Assembly (NCBI RefSeq): GCF_004342065.1
Contig: NZ_SLZU01000006.1
Coordinates: 1 to 64,000 of the forward strand
DNA from: Primorskyibacter sedentarius
GTDB taxonomy: Bacteria > Pseudomonadota > Alphaproteobacteria > Rhodobacterales > Rhodobacteraceae
Direction of reading: 5' to 3'
DNA length: 64,000 nt
Shown in pieces: positions 41,947 through 51,510 of this stretch. The notes beneath the pieces are model-generated. The model was not told the origin of the DNA, ran no database searches, and saw nothing but the letters and a program-made list of their open reading frames with translations. Position 1 is the first letter of the stretch. Each line of letters opens with the position of its first letter. The position numbers and the translations under genes are program-made.

Positions 41947-42245
41947 GTTTGGCCTCCCTTGCATAATGCGGGTGATAAGGGGTGTTGCTGCCCGCTATCT
42001 GCCCTAACCCGGCCATGCAATCAAGGGGGGTGCGGCGTTATGTATACCATTGCACACCAAAAAACGCTCAAGCGATCAAGAAAAGAGCTTCTGCCTGGGT
42101 TTCCGGGCCGTCCGGGGCGTGTGCGGGCAGTTCATCCGGGGCCTGATATCAAACCAGCGCTCACCCACTCTCGCAAAACCTTGATTGGTTATTTCAGTCA
42201 GATCGTTCTAGTCAGGTCAAGGCTTCGAACAGGAATGAATACCGT
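41947..42245. other. 299-bp divergent promoter region of acnA and the DUF1223 gene
   Basis: No gene is visible. The right half (42050-42230) is less GC-rich and presumably carries both promoters. No -35/-10 pair or operator stands out enough to be named. Confidence 0.4.
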
Positions 42246-42941
42246 ATGAAACAACTGCTGGTTTGGATCGTCACGGCTTGGATCGCGTTGGCAGGTGCAG
42301 CTACGGCTCAGAATCATCCTGTGGTGGTCGAGCTGTTCACATCACAGGGATGCTCGTCCTGCCCCCCTGCGGACGTATTGCTTGGGGAACTGTCCAAACG
42401 CGACGACGTGATCGCGCTGGCGCTGCATGTCGATTATTGGGATTACATCGGCTGGAAGGACATCTTTGCCAAATCGGCCTTCACGAAACGGCAAAAGGCA
42501 TATGCGGCCGCCGCCGGCCATCGCACCATCTATACGCCGCAGATGATCGTGCAGGGGGCCGAGGATGTCGTTGGCAATCGCCGGATGGATGTTTCCGACC
42601 TGATCCTTGAACACCGCAAGCAAACCCTGCCGGTCGCGCTGGAATTGTCACGTCGCGGTGGAGAGCTGGTCATTCAGGCGCGTGCCGTCGGATCTGCCGG
42701 TGCGGCAGAAATTCATCTCGTGCGGTATGAGCCTGAACAGTCCGTGGCGATCAAACGTGGCGAGAATGCCGGGCGCACGCTGACCTACCACAATATTGTC
42801 ACCGACTGGCGCGTGCTGGGACGCTGGGATGGCAAGGGCGTCTACAAGGCCCGTCTTCCACTGGGGGATGCGCGGCCTGTTGTCGTTCTGGTGCAAAGCG
42901 CCGGTCATGGCCCCATTTTGGCTGCTGCCCGCTTGCGCTGA
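42246..42941 (+). CDS. DUF1223 family exported thioredoxin-like protein
   Basis: A 231-residue protein with a signal peptide (cleavage near AGAATAQ). The DUF1223 signature ELFTSQGCSSCPPADVLLGEL contains a CxxC pair as in thioredoxins, followed by LHVDYWDYIGWKD and YTPQMIVQG. The family function is unknown; a periplasmic redox role is inferred from the motif. Its 3' end overlaps the convergent acyltransferase gene by 37 bp. Confidence 0.9.
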   Translation: MKQLLVWIVTAWIALAGAATAQNHPVVVELFTSQGCSSCPPADVLLGELSKRDDVIALALHVDYWDYIGWKDIFAKSAFTKRQKAYAAAAGHRTIYTPQMIVQGAEDVVGNRRMDVSDLILEHRKQTLPVALELSRRGGELVIQARAVGSAGAAEIHLVRYEPEQSVAIKRGENAGRTLTYHNIVTDWRVLGRWDGKGVYKARLPLGDARPVVVLVQSAGHGPILAAARLR

Positions 42942-43870
42942 CGTTTCGGCTTCCACCGGCGGTGAATCCAGAACCACTGCTCTGGATGCGCCGTAACGCG
43001 GGCCTCCAATGCGCGGGTCACTTGCCGCATCATCTCTACCGGATCGCCATGTGGCACGGGCACGTCGAACTCTATATGAAAGCTGCGCCCGTCAGGCTGC
43101 CTTGTGCCGAAGAAGGGGATCAGCAAAGCGCCGGTTTTCAGCGCGATATCGGCGGCGGAGGTGACAGTCGGGGCAGGGCGGCCCATGAAATCAATAGCCG
43201 TTCCCGAGCTGTCATAAATGTCGAACAGCAAAACGCCCATGCCACCCTGCCTGATGTGACGCATCAGGCCCATCGTGCCGCGGCGGCCTTGTTCGAAAAC
43301 CGGACCGGACAGCGCATGCATGTTGGCGGCATAGTGGGCGTTGAAATAGGTGTTGGACATCGGACGGTAAAGCCCGCCAATCTCGAACCCCCGGGCGACG
43401 AGCGCGGCCCTGGGAGCTTCGTAATTGCCGAAATGCCCGGTGACGAACACGACCGGTCGCCCCTCGTCGCGCGCCTTCTGGGCCGCGGCATATCCGGGGC
43501 CTTGCACGGGCGTGTCGGACATGCGGCGCAAAAGACCCTTCACGTCGTAATTCTCGATCATGGTGCGCCCGGCATTGTCCGCCACGGCGTCTGCAATGCG
43601 CCTGCGTTCGGCCTCTGGCATCTCTGGCCAGACATGGGCAAGATTGGCCATCGCGCGCTCGCGGTACCCGGCAAGCGGGGCGACCACGTGGCTGATCAAC
43701 CGCCCCATCACCCACAGCCGCAGCCGCAAGGGCAAGAGCAGCGCAGTCCCGATCATCATCCGCAGCGCGCGGTCAACGAGCCAGTCGCCCAATGTGCCCC
43801 CGGCTTTATCGGATGTTGTTTTCTGTGCCACGTCCGTCGCCGCTTTCCTTGCTGAGACATGCCGAGACAT
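42905..43870 (-). CDS. Lysophospholipid / lipid A acyltransferase (LpxL/HtrB type)
   Basis: A 321-residue membrane-associated acyltransferase. A hydrophobic N-terminal segment (MMIGTALLLPLRLRLWVMG) is followed by the catalytic HFGNYE motif (HX4E form) and FEQGRRGTMGLMRHIRQGG. Members add secondary acyl chains to lipid A; the homologue here may act on lipid A or on another lipid. It is convergent and overlapping with the DUF1223 gene. ATG 43870 is the only good start. Confidence 0.88.
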   Translation of the reverse strand: MSRHVSARKAATDVAQKTTSDKAGGTLGDWLVDRALRMMIGTALLLPLRLRLWVMGRLISHVVAPLAGYRERAMANLAHVWPEMPEAERRRIADAVADNAGRTMIENYDVKGLLRRMSDTPVQGPGYAAAQKARDEGRPVVFVTGHFGNYEAPRAALVARGFEIGGLYRPMSNTYFNAHYAANMHALSGPVFEQGRRGTMGLMRHIRQGGMGVLLFDIYDSSGTAIDFMGRPAPTVTSAADIALKTGALLIPFFGTRQPDGRSFHIEFDVPVPHGDPVEMMRQVTRALEARVTAHPEQWFWIHRRWKPKRQRKRAAAKMGP

Positions 43871-43930
43871 AGGCCGGAGCAGGCGCGATCACAAGCGCCG
43901 GGCGGCAGAGTTGCAAAGGGCGGGTGGCTC

Positions 43931-44998
43931 TCAGCCCTCCTCCTCTGACTGGATCAATGTGATATCTCCGGCTGATGCAAGGCCCAGAACGCTGGCGACA
44001 ACGGCATTCATCGCCTCTTCCCCATCCTTGCGTTTAGGGGTTCCGCGCTCTTCGATCTGTTCACGAAGCTGTTCGGACATCCGTTTCCCGAGATTGTCGA
44101 GCAGATGGTCGCGCGCCGCCTCCATCCCACAGCTTGCAGCAAAGGCGAGCGCCGTGGTCACCGCGTCTGCATCGGTATCGCGCAGGATCCGGGGCACATC
44201 CAGCGGTGCAATCTTCGCCGGGATATCGGCGAAGGTGAAGATGGCTTTCCGCACGGCCTGCGCAAACGCGCTGTCGGCTTCGTCAAGCCCGCTCAGCACG
44301 TCGTCGCGGGTCATGGAGAGAGACACGTTCAGGATTGCGCCCACGCGATTCTCTGGCGCGGCGTCGAAGGCGCGTTCCGGTTTGTTGTCGATCTGGCTGG
44401 CGAGGCTGAGCCCGATCCGGTCAACAGCATCGGGCGTGACCGAACCCGTCTGGGACACGGCATAGGCGATCAGTCGCGCCTGAGCGCCGGGCAGCTTGCT
44501 CAGCACTTCTGCCGCGCGGGTCACCTCGATTTTGGACAGAGCGACAGCGGCAACCTCTGTGCTTTCCGCCTCCAGCATCTTGGCCAGTTCGTCGGCAGAG
44601 AGCGCAGCGATACGGGTCCAGGGATCGCCTGCCTGACGCACGCCTGCTTCCTTGCGAAGGCGTTGCGCGGTCTGGGCGCTGATCTTGCCATCTAGGGCAG
44701 AAAGCGCCCCTGCAATCCCTTTGGGAAAGCTCAGCCCGACGCCGCCAAGCTCATCCGCGAATTCGCGCAGCACCTCGTTCAGCGTATCCGTCTGAACGTA
44801 GCGCATCGCACCAAGCTGTTGGGTAAGAGAGGCCTGCAGATCTTCGGGAAGGGTCGTCAGGGCCACATCTGCCCCTTCGTTCAGAATGAACTGAACGACA
44901 ATCGCAGCCTTTTGTCGGCGCGTAAGGATCGGACCCGTCACCGCCGGAGGAATGGCGGCAGGCGGGGTCAATGTTGCAATCTGTGTCTGGTTCGTCAT
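43931..44998 (-). CDS. fliG: Flagellar motor switch protein FliG
   Basis: A 355-residue protein with the FliG layout. The N-terminal domain has LTRRQKAAIVVQFILNEGADVA, the middle domain DPWTRIAALSADELAKMLEAES, and the C-terminal domain FADIPAKIAPLDVPRILRDTD with charged residues that face the stator. The middle-domain EHPQTIA motif is changed to ESTEVAA. It would couple stator torque to the rotor C-ring. No other flagellar gene is near, so it is a solitary copy in this window. Confidence 0.85.
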   Translation of the reverse strand: MTNQTQIATLTPPAAIPPAVTGPILTRRQKAAIVVQFILNEGADVALTTLPEDLQASLTQQLGAMRYVQTDTLNEVLREFADELGGVGLSFPKGIAGALSALDGKISAQTAQRLRKEAGVRQAGDPWTRIAALSADELAKMLEAESTEVAAVALSKIEVTRAAEVLSKLPGAQARLIAYAVSQTGSVTPDAVDRIGLSLASQIDNKPERAFDAAPENRVGAILNVSLSMTRDDVLSGLDEADSAFAQAVRKAIFTFADIPAKIAPLDVPRILRDTDADAVTTALAFAASCGMEAARDHLLDNLGKRMSEQLREQIEERGTPKRKDGEEAMNAVVASVLGLASAGDITLIQSEEEG

Positions 44999-45090
44999 CC
45001 GCTCAGGACCTCGGCCGAGTGTTTCCGGTATAAACCGGAGCTAACCCGACTGGTGTGAACAAAGGCTGAACGGCGAAGGAAAAACCAGTG

Positions 45091-45249
45091 TCAGCCGGTG
45101 ACTTGCTTCACGCAGGTGCCTGTCGCGCTGTCATAGACCGTGCCCTGCGCGCAGGACATCGCCTCGCTGTGGCCAGAGCATGCCGCCCATGCGCCCAATG
45201 CCGGAACCACTGTCAACGCGGCTGCGGCCAGAATTGTCTTGAGTTTCAT
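45091..45249 (-). CDS. Small secreted Cys-containing protein
   Basis: A 52-residue protein starting at ATG 45249 with a GGAGGG ribosome-binding site. A clear signal peptide (MKLKTILAAAALTVVPALGA) is cleaved near AWA; the mature part, about 30 residues, has three Cys in CSGHSEAMSCAQGTVYDSATGTCV, which resembles a small carbohydrate-binding or disulfide-knot motif. It lies upstream of fliG on the same strand; the function is unknown. Confidence 0.7.
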   Translation of the reverse strand: MKLKTILAAAALTVVPALGAWAACSGHSEAMSCAQGTVYDSATGTCVKQVTG

Positions 45250-45405
45250 ACCAACCCTCCATCTGGACTGTACAAAGACAATAGCACAGCCGCGCGTTTC
45301 GACAAAATGCCATCGCATCCAGCCCGAAGAGGCGCTGGAAAACCCGTTATCACCTTGCGGGGCGAAAGACGCGGCACATATCACGGGTGGATGCCAGAAG
45401 GGCAC

Positions 45406-45438
45406 AAAAAATCCCCCATTACCAAGGCAATGGAGGAT
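45406..45438 (-). terminator. Intrinsic terminator of purB
   Basis: On the minus strand ATCCTCCATTGCC (45438-45426) pairs with GGTAATGGGGGAT (45423-45411) over 13 bp including two G-U pairs, with a tight loop, followed by TTTTT (45410-45406). It lies 27 bp past the purB stop. Confidence 0.8.
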
Positions 45439-45464
45439 CCTTTTAAATCAGTGAATGCGCGGGA

Positions 45465-46766
45465 TCAGCCGAAGACGCGCTTGAAGATCGTGTCGACATG
45501 CTTGGTGTGATAACCAAGGTCGAATTTCTCTTCGATCTCTTCGGGCGACAGGGCTGCGGTGACTTCGGGGTCGGCAAGGAGTTCGGTTTTGAAATCAGCG
45601 CCCTTTTCCCAGACCTTCATCGCGTTGCGCTGAACCAGACGGTAGGAATCCTCGCGGCTGACACCGGCCTGTGTCAAGGCCAGCAGAACCCGTTGGGACA
45701 TTACCAGACCTTTGAATTTGTTCATGTTGGCCAGCATGTTGTCGGGATAGATCACCAGTTTGTCGATGACCTGCGTCAGACGACCAAGCGCGAAATCCAG
45801 CGTGATTGTGGTGTCGGGGCCGATGTTGCGCTCCACCGAGCTGTGGCTGATGTCGCGCTCGTGCCAAAGAGCTACGTTTTCCATGGCAGGCACAACGGCC
45901 ATGCGCACCAGACGCGCCAGACCGGTCAGGTTTTCGGTCAGAACCGGATTGCGCTTGTGCGGCATCGCGGAAGAGCCTTTCTGACCGGCCGAGAAGAACT
46001 CTTCGGCTTCCAGAACCTCGGTGCGCTGCATGTGGCGAATCTCTGTCGCGACATTCTCGATGGAGCTGCCGACCACACCAAGGGCGGCGAAGAACGCGGC
46101 GTGACGATCGCGCGGGATGACTTGCGTGCTGATCGGTTCGGGCTTCAGTCCCAGCTTTTCGCAGACATGTTCTTCGACCGCCGGGTCGATATTGGCGAAC
46201 GTGCCGACCGCGCCGGAAATTGCACCGGTTGCGATTTCGTCGCGTGCGGTGGCCAGACGGGTGCGATTGCGGTCCATCTCGGCGTAGAAACGCGCGAATG
46301 TCAGGCCCATCGTCGTGGGTTCGGCATGGATGCCGTGGCTGCGACCGATGCGAACCGTATCCTTATGCTCGAACGCGCGGCGTTTCAGCGCCTCCAGCAG
46401 CTTGTCCATATCTGCCAGCAACAGATCAGCCGCGCGCACCAATTGCACGTTGAACGTGGTGTCCAGAACATCCGAAGAGGTCATGCCCTGATGTACGAAG
46501 CGCGCTTCGTCATTGCCGATGATCTCTGCCAGATGGGTCAGGAAGGCGATGACGTCATGTTTCGTCACAGCCTCGATCTCGTCGATCCGGGCCACATCGA
46601 ATTCCACATCCCTGGCTTTCCAGACCGCCTCGGCATTCGCCTTGGGGATCACGCCCAGCTCGGCCTGAGCGTCGCAGGCATGCGCCTCGATCTCGTACCA
46701 GATGCGGAACTTGGTCTCGGGCGACCAGATTGCGACCATGTCGGGGCGGGAATAGCGGGGGATCAT
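45465..46766 (-). CDS. purB: Adenylosuccinate lyase
   Basis: A 433-residue enzyme of purine synthesis that acts twice (SAICAR to AICAR, adenylosuccinate to AMP). The superfamily signature GSSAMPHKRNP carries the catalytic Ser, and the general base region is TSSDVLDTTF. ATG 46766 gives the usual length. It is flanked by its own terminator. Confidence 0.97.
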   Translation of the reverse strand: MIPRYSRPDMVAIWSPETKFRIWYEIEAHACDAQAELGVIPKANAEAVWKARDVEFDVARIDEIEAVTKHDVIAFLTHLAEIIGNDEARFVHQGMTSSDVLDTTFNVQLVRAADLLLADMDKLLEALKRRAFEHKDTVRIGRSHGIHAEPTTMGLTFARFYAEMDRNRTRLATARDEIATGAISGAVGTFANIDPAVEEHVCEKLGLKPEPISTQVIPRDRHAAFFAALGVVGSSIENVATEIRHMQRTEVLEAEEFFSAGQKGSSAMPHKRNPVLTENLTGLARLVRMAVVPAMENVALWHERDISHSSVERNIGPDTTITLDFALGRLTQVIDKLVIYPDNMLANMNKFKGLVMSQRVLLALTQAGVSREDSYRLVQRNAMKVWEKGADFKTELLADPEVTAALSPEEIEEKFDLGYHTKHVDTIFKRVFG

Positions 46767-46898
46767 CGGCGGGCCTTCCTGGCTGATGGCGGGATTGCGC
46801 GCGGTTTAGCCCCTGACGGCCCGACCCACAAGGCAGTTGAGCGCAGACGCCGCGCCGCAGCCCGCGATGACGCGCTGCGGTCAGGGGGGGCTGCCCGA

Positions 46899-48110
46899 TC
46901 AGGCGAGCTCTGTCACGACGGTGGCGCCGCGTTCGAGCGTCCGGTGAACGGGACATTTGTCAGCAATCTGCAAGAGCTTCGCGCGCTGATCCTCAGTCAG
47001 GTCGCCCTCCAGCGTGATCCGGCGGCGGAACGTGTCGATCTTGTCGGTGCTACCCGAGGATGCATCCTGCGCATGTACCTTGTCATGGCGCACATCGACC
47101 GAGACATGGTCAAGCGGCCAGCCCTTGCGCCGCGCATACATGCGGATCGTCATGGACGTGCAGGCCCCAAGCCCCGCGGCGAGGAAACCGTAGGGCGACA
47201 TCCCACGATTGCTGCCGCCATAAGCCTTTGGTTCGTCCGCCAGCATGTGATGATCCGGTCCGCTTTGCACATCCTGCAGGAAGCCTGACTGATCGGCTTC
47301 GGACACGCGGATCACGCCTTCGGGTGCGCCGGGCGGCGGGGCAGGCGGGCGCAGGTGAAGATAGCGCCCGGCCCAGGCGGCGATGACCTCTGCCGCGTAT
47401 TCCGCATCGCGCGGGCGGCTGATAAGGTGATCGGCATCATCCAGCGTAACAAAGCTTTTCGGGTGTTTGGCGGTGGTGAAAATGCGGGTCGCGTTCGAGA
47501 TATCCACGACGCTGTCGCGCGGCGCGTGCATGACCAGAAGCGCGCGTTTCAACCCGGCAATCGCGGGTTCCAGCCGTTCTGACGTGACATCCTGCACAAA
47601 CTCCTGCGAGATCGTGAAGGGGCGGCCCCCAAGGTCAACCTCTGCCTGACCGTCGCTGGCGATCTGTTCCAGCGCGTCGGAAAAGTTATGCGTGACATGG
47701 CCCGGATCGAAAGGTGCGCCGATTGTAACAACGGCGCGCACGCTGTCGATCTTGCCAGCCGCGCGCAGGACGGCCGCACCGCCAAGGGAATGACCGATCA
47801 GCAGCGATGGCGCCATGTCCCGGCCCGCCAGGTAAGTCGCGGCGAATTCCAGATCACGCGCGTTTGTTGTGAACGACGTGTTCGCGAACTCTCCACCGGA
47901 ATGGCCCAGACCGGTGAAATCAAACCGCAGAACCGCGATCCCCATCATCGCCAGACGGCCGGAAATCCGGCGCGCGGCGGCGATATCCTTGGAACAGGTG
48001 AAGCAATGCGCAAAAAGCGCGGTGGCAAGATGTGGGCCTTCGGGCATGTCGAGCCGTGCCGCGAGCAAGTCGCCCGAATGACCGGCAAATGTGATACGTT
48101 CAGTTGCCAT
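46899..48110 (-). CDS. Bifunctional alpha/beta hydrolase / OsmC family protein
   Basis: A 403-residue fusion. Residues 1-250 are an alpha/beta hydrolase: nucleophile in LIGHSLGGAAV, acid Asp in HAPRDSVVDISN and His in DDADHLISR. Residues about 265-400 are an OsmC/Ohr-type domain with GACTSMTIRMYARRKGW and CPVHRTLERG, carrying the two family Cys that reduce organic peroxides. Such fusions are known in proteobacteria; a role in peroxide defence with an ester or peroxyacid substrate is inferred. Confidence 0.9.
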   Translation of the reverse strand: MATERITFAGHSGDLLAARLDMPEGPHLATALFAHCFTCSKDIAAARRISGRLAMMGIAVLRFDFTGLGHSGGEFANTSFTTNARDLEFAATYLAGRDMAPSLLIGHSLGGAAVLRAAGKIDSVRAVVTIGAPFDPGHVTHNFSDALEQIASDGQAEVDLGGRPFTISQEFVQDVTSERLEPAIAGLKRALLVMHAPRDSVVDISNATRIFTTAKHPKSFVTLDDADHLISRPRDAEYAAEVIAAWAGRYLHLRPPAPPPGAPEGVIRVSEADQSGFLQDVQSGPDHHMLADEPKAYGGSNRGMSPYGFLAAGLGACTSMTIRMYARRKGWPLDHVSVDVRHDKVHAQDASSGSTDKIDTFRRRITLEGDLTEDQRAKLLQIADKCPVHRTLERGATVVTELA

Positions 48111-48325
48111 GACGGCTCCTTTCTGGTGTTGACGAAAGGGTAGGCAGGCGCGGGCCTTCGCGCCAGAGATGTGTCACGGCTGTCACGCCAAGGTGAGCGC
48201 TGGTGTTTTCGGGTGTGCGCGCGGGTGAGCCATTCGCCTCTGGCTCGGCTTGATATCTCGCCCGGCGCGATAGCAAGCAAAGGCGCGCATCAGGCTCTTC
48301 ATTCTGAACATTCGATAGTCATGGT

Positions 48326-48358
48326 AACCGGCTGTTTGGAATGGATAAACAGCCGGTT
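48326..48358. repeat. Perfect 12-bp inverted repeat downstream of the lytic transglycosylase gene
   Basis: AACCGGCTGTTT (48326-48337) and AAACAGCCGGTT (48347-48358) flank a 9-base loop. It lies 24 bp past the stop of the leftward transglycosylase gene, but on that strand no U-run follows (next bases ACCATG). It probably marks the 3' end of that transcript. Confidence 0.55.
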
Positions 48359-48381
48359 TATCAAAGTTTTCAAGACGGGCG

Positions 48382-49197
48382 TCAGCCGCCGATGCGCTGC
48401 GCCGAGTAGACGATCGCGCGCTGGTAGTTGCCACTGTCATTCCAGGCAGACAGGGCCTGAAAGTTGCGCGTGCCCTCACCATAAGGCTGGCCGGGCTGCC
48501 AGCCGTTCTGGCGCAGCATGTTCGCGGCCGACGCAAGTGCGTCGACAGCATTATAGGGGTCGGCCTTGCCGTCGCCGTTACCGTCCACACCGTAACGAAT
48601 CCAGTTTTCGGCGAGGAACTGCATATGTCCCAACTCGCCCGAAGGACCGCCACGTGTGTTGGATGTGATGACGCCGCGATCCACCAGCTTCAGCGCCGCA
48701 ACTGCGCTGCCTTCGAAACGCGGATGGCGGCGGCAGTAAGAGGCAAGCGTGACCGCGCCATCGACGATGGGGGTCTTGCCGAGGTAGCCGCCCCAGCTTG
48801 TCTCAAGCCCCCAGATCGTCACCAGAATATCGCCGGGCACGCCGTAGTTGCGCTCGATCGAGGCAAAGGTGTTGGGGTTCTTGCTTTTCTTTGACCGGGC
48901 CATGGCGATGAAATTCTGCGCCGAGCTGCCGGATCGCTTTGCCAGGAATGCGGCCGGATCACCGTAAGACACGCCGCTTTGACTGGCGGGGTTGCTTTCG
49001 AATTTCCAGGTCAGGTTCGACAACGACGCGGCACCCAGCGCCTGAAGCCCGCGCTGACCGACTCCGTTAGACGCCGCCTGCTGGCTCAGGGCCTGCTTGT
49101 AGGCACCAAAGTTGCCTTTGTTGGTGATGCAATTCGCGGCGAGGGCCGGCGAAGCCGTCAGAAGCGACAGGAACAGGGCAGACAGGATCGGGCGCAT
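48382..49197 (-). CDS. Lytic murein transglycosylase (MltB-like)
   Basis: A 271-residue exported enzyme that cleaves peptidoglycan glycan strands to anhydromuropeptides. A signal peptide ends near SPALA. The segments WGLETSWGGYLGKTPIVDGAVTL (first Glu is the likely catalytic acid) and GELGHMQFLAENWIRYGVDGNGDGKAD are diagnostic. ATG 49197 begins the signal peptide; the frame extends further back without support. It has no lipobox, so it is periplasmic. Confidence 0.9.
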   Translation of the reverse strand: MRPILSALFLSLLTASPALAANCITNKGNFGAYKQALSQQAASNGVGQRGLQALGAASLSNLTWKFESNPASQSGVSYGDPAAFLAKRSGSSAQNFIAMARSKKSKNPNTFASIERNYGVPGDILVTIWGLETSWGGYLGKTPIVDGAVTLASYCRRHPRFEGSAVAALKLVDRGVITSNTRGGPSGELGHMQFLAENWIRYGVDGNGDGKADPYNAVDALASAANMLRQNGWQPGQPYGEGTRNFQALSAWNDSGNYQRAIVYSAQRIGG

Positions 49198-49340
49198 AAA
49201 CGGCCTCCGGATTATACAACTGGTAGCGCAGACACTACCCGCAGAGCCATCAGCGGCCAAGGGGGAAGCTACGTCGCCCGCAGCCACATGGGCGGAACAT
49301 CGCGGAGGCGGCGCGGAGTGACACGGGCGCCATGACGCGA

Positions 49341-49366
49341 AAAGGGCGCCCCAAAGGACGCCCTTT
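49341..49366 (-). terminator. Probable terminator of glnA
   Basis: AAAGGGCG (49341-49348) and CGCCCTTT (49359-49366) form a stem with a 10-base loop. On the minus strand it runs into TTTTCGCG. It lies 22 bp past the glnA stop. Confidence 0.6.
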
Positions 49367-49388
49367 CCGGAATTTTCGTGGCTGCGGA

Positions 49389-50795
49389 TCAGCAGCTGTA
49401 ATACATGCCGAACTCGACCGGGTGGGGCGTGTGTTCGTACAGCTCGATCTCTTCCATCTTCAGCGCGATGTAGCCGTCAATCTGGTCCTTGGTGAACACG
49501 TCACCGGCCAGCAGGAAGCCGTGATCGGCCTTGAGGGCCTCCATCGCTTCGCGGAGCGAGCCGCAAACGGTGGGGATGCCTTCCAGCTCTTCGGCGGGCA
49601 GATCGTAGAGGTTCTTGTCCATGGCTTCGCCCGGATCGATCTTGTTCTTGATCCCGTCGAGGCCAGCCATCAGCAGGGCCGCAAAGCACAGGTAGGGGTT
49701 CGCCGAGGGATCGGGGAAACGCGCTTCGACGCGCTTTGCCTTGGGCGATTCGGTCCACGGGATACGAACGCAGCCCGAACGGTTGCGCGCGGAGTAGGCG
49801 CGCAGAACAGGAGCCTCGAAACCCGGGATCAGACGCTTGTAGCTGTTGGTCGACGGGTTGGTGAAGGCGTTCAGCGTCTTGGCATGCTTCAGGATGCCGC
49901 CGATGAAATACAGCGCTTCCTGCGACAGGTCCGCATATTTGTCGCCTGCAAAGAGCGGCTTGCCGTCTTTCCAGATCGACATGTTCACGTGCATGCCGGT
50001 GCCGTTGTCGCCATAGATCGGCTTGGGCATGAAGGTTGCGGTCTTGCCATAAGCCTGCGCGACGTTGTGAATGACATATTTGTATTTCTGCAGCTCGTCG
50101 GCCTGCTGGGTCAGCGTGCCGAAAATCAGGCCCAGCTCGTGCTGACAGGACGCCACTTCGTGGTGGTGCTTGTCGACCTTCATGCCAAGGCGCTTCATGG
50201 TGGACAGCATCTCTGCGCGGATGTCCTGACCGTCATCGATCGGGTTGACCGGGAAGTAGCCGCCCTTGATGCCGGGACGGTGGCCGGTATTGCCCATCTC
50301 GTATTCGGTGTCGGTGTTCCAGGAGGCGTCGATCGCGTCGACCTCGTAGGAAACCTTGTTGATCGAGTTCGAGAAACGCACGTCGTCGAACAGGAAGAAT
50401 TCCGCTTCCGGACCCCAGTAGGATACGTCGCCGATGCCGGAGGACTTCAGGTAAGCCTCGGCCTTTTCGGCGGTTCCGCGCGGGTCACGCTCGTAGCTTT
50501 CGCCGGTATCGGGTTCGACGATGGAGCAGTGGATGCAGAGCGTCTTTTCCGCGTAGAACGGATCGATATAGGCGCTTTCCGTGTCGGGCATCAGCTTCAT
50601 GTCGGAGGCTTCGATGGATTTCCAGCCCGCGATCGACGATCCGTCGAACATGAAGCCTTCTTCAAGGAAGTCTTCGTCGACCAGGTCTGCAACGACCGTC
50701 ACGTGCTGGAGCTTGCCGCGCGGATCGGTGAAGCGGATATCGACATAGGCGATGTCCTCGTCCTTGATCGTCTTGAGAAGTGCGTCGTTGCTCAT
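49389..50795 (-). CDS. glnA: Glutamine synthetase type I
   Basis: A 468-residue dodecameric enzyme making glutamine from glutamate, ammonia and ATP. The beta-Grasp start, the [17 protein letters not shown] latch, [20 protein letters not shown] with metal ligands, and the adenylylation site Tyr in [10 protein letters not shown] near the C-terminus are visible. It is GlnE-regulated by inference from that Tyr. It lies 107 bp after glnB, with a palindrome between them. Confidence 0.97.
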   Translation of the reverse strand: MSNDALLKTIKDEDIAYVDIRFTDPRGKLQHVTVVADLVDEDFLEEGFMFDGSSIAGWKSIEASDMKLMPDTESAYIDPFYAEKTLCIHCSIVEPDTGESYERDPRGTAEKAEAYLKSSGIGDVSYWGPEAEFFLFDDVRFSNSINKVSYEVDAIDASWNTDTEYEMGNTGHRPGIKGGYFPVNPIDDGQDIRAEMLSTMKRLGMKVDKHHHEVASCQHELGLIFGTLTQQADELQKYKYVIHNVAQAYGKTATFMPKPIYGDNGTGMHVNMSIWKDGKPLFAGDKYADLSQEALYFIGGILKHAKTLNAFTNPSTNSYKRLIPGFEAPVLRAYSARNRSGCVRIPWTESPKAKRVEARFPDPSANPYLCFAALLMAGLDGIKNKIDPGEAMDKNLYDLPAEELEGIPTVCGSLREAMEALKADHGFLLAGDVFTKDQIDGYIALKMEEIELYEHTPHPVEFGMYYSC

Positions 50796-50819
50796 GTTGA
50801 GTTGTCCTTTTCTTATCGC

Positions 50820-50840
50820 ATCCCGGCCCTGAGCCGGGAT
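50820..50840. repeat. Palindrome between glnB and glnA
   Basis: ATCCCGGC (50820-50827) and GCCGGGAT (50833-50840) flank CCTGA. The build (8-base arms, 5-base centre) is like the palindrome before bamB, and it would form a hairpin in the glnB-glnA transcript. Confidence 0.55.
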
Positions 50841-50902
50841 CTCTCAACCGTTGGAATATCTTGGGGGACAGGGCGGGGGCAGGGTATGGCCCCGCCGCGG
50901 GG

Positions 50903-51415
<513 letters not shown>

Positions 51416-51510
51416 TCACGCGGCCCACTTGTCTCTCATCCCATATAGAATGGATAACAGGAGCGGGCCGCATATCGTCGCGGAAATGCCGCGGAAAGGA
51501 AATTATCGCC

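Noticed and set aside
39205-42249. A 1014-codon open frame opposite acnA
   Set aside because: It is the antisense shadow of a well-identified gene in GC-rich DNA, where third-position bias keeps reverse frames open; the product has no recognisable family.
45498-47288. A 596-codon frame opposite purB and the hydrolase-OsmC gene
   Set aside because: It spans two certain genes and the gap between them; no protein family is visible.
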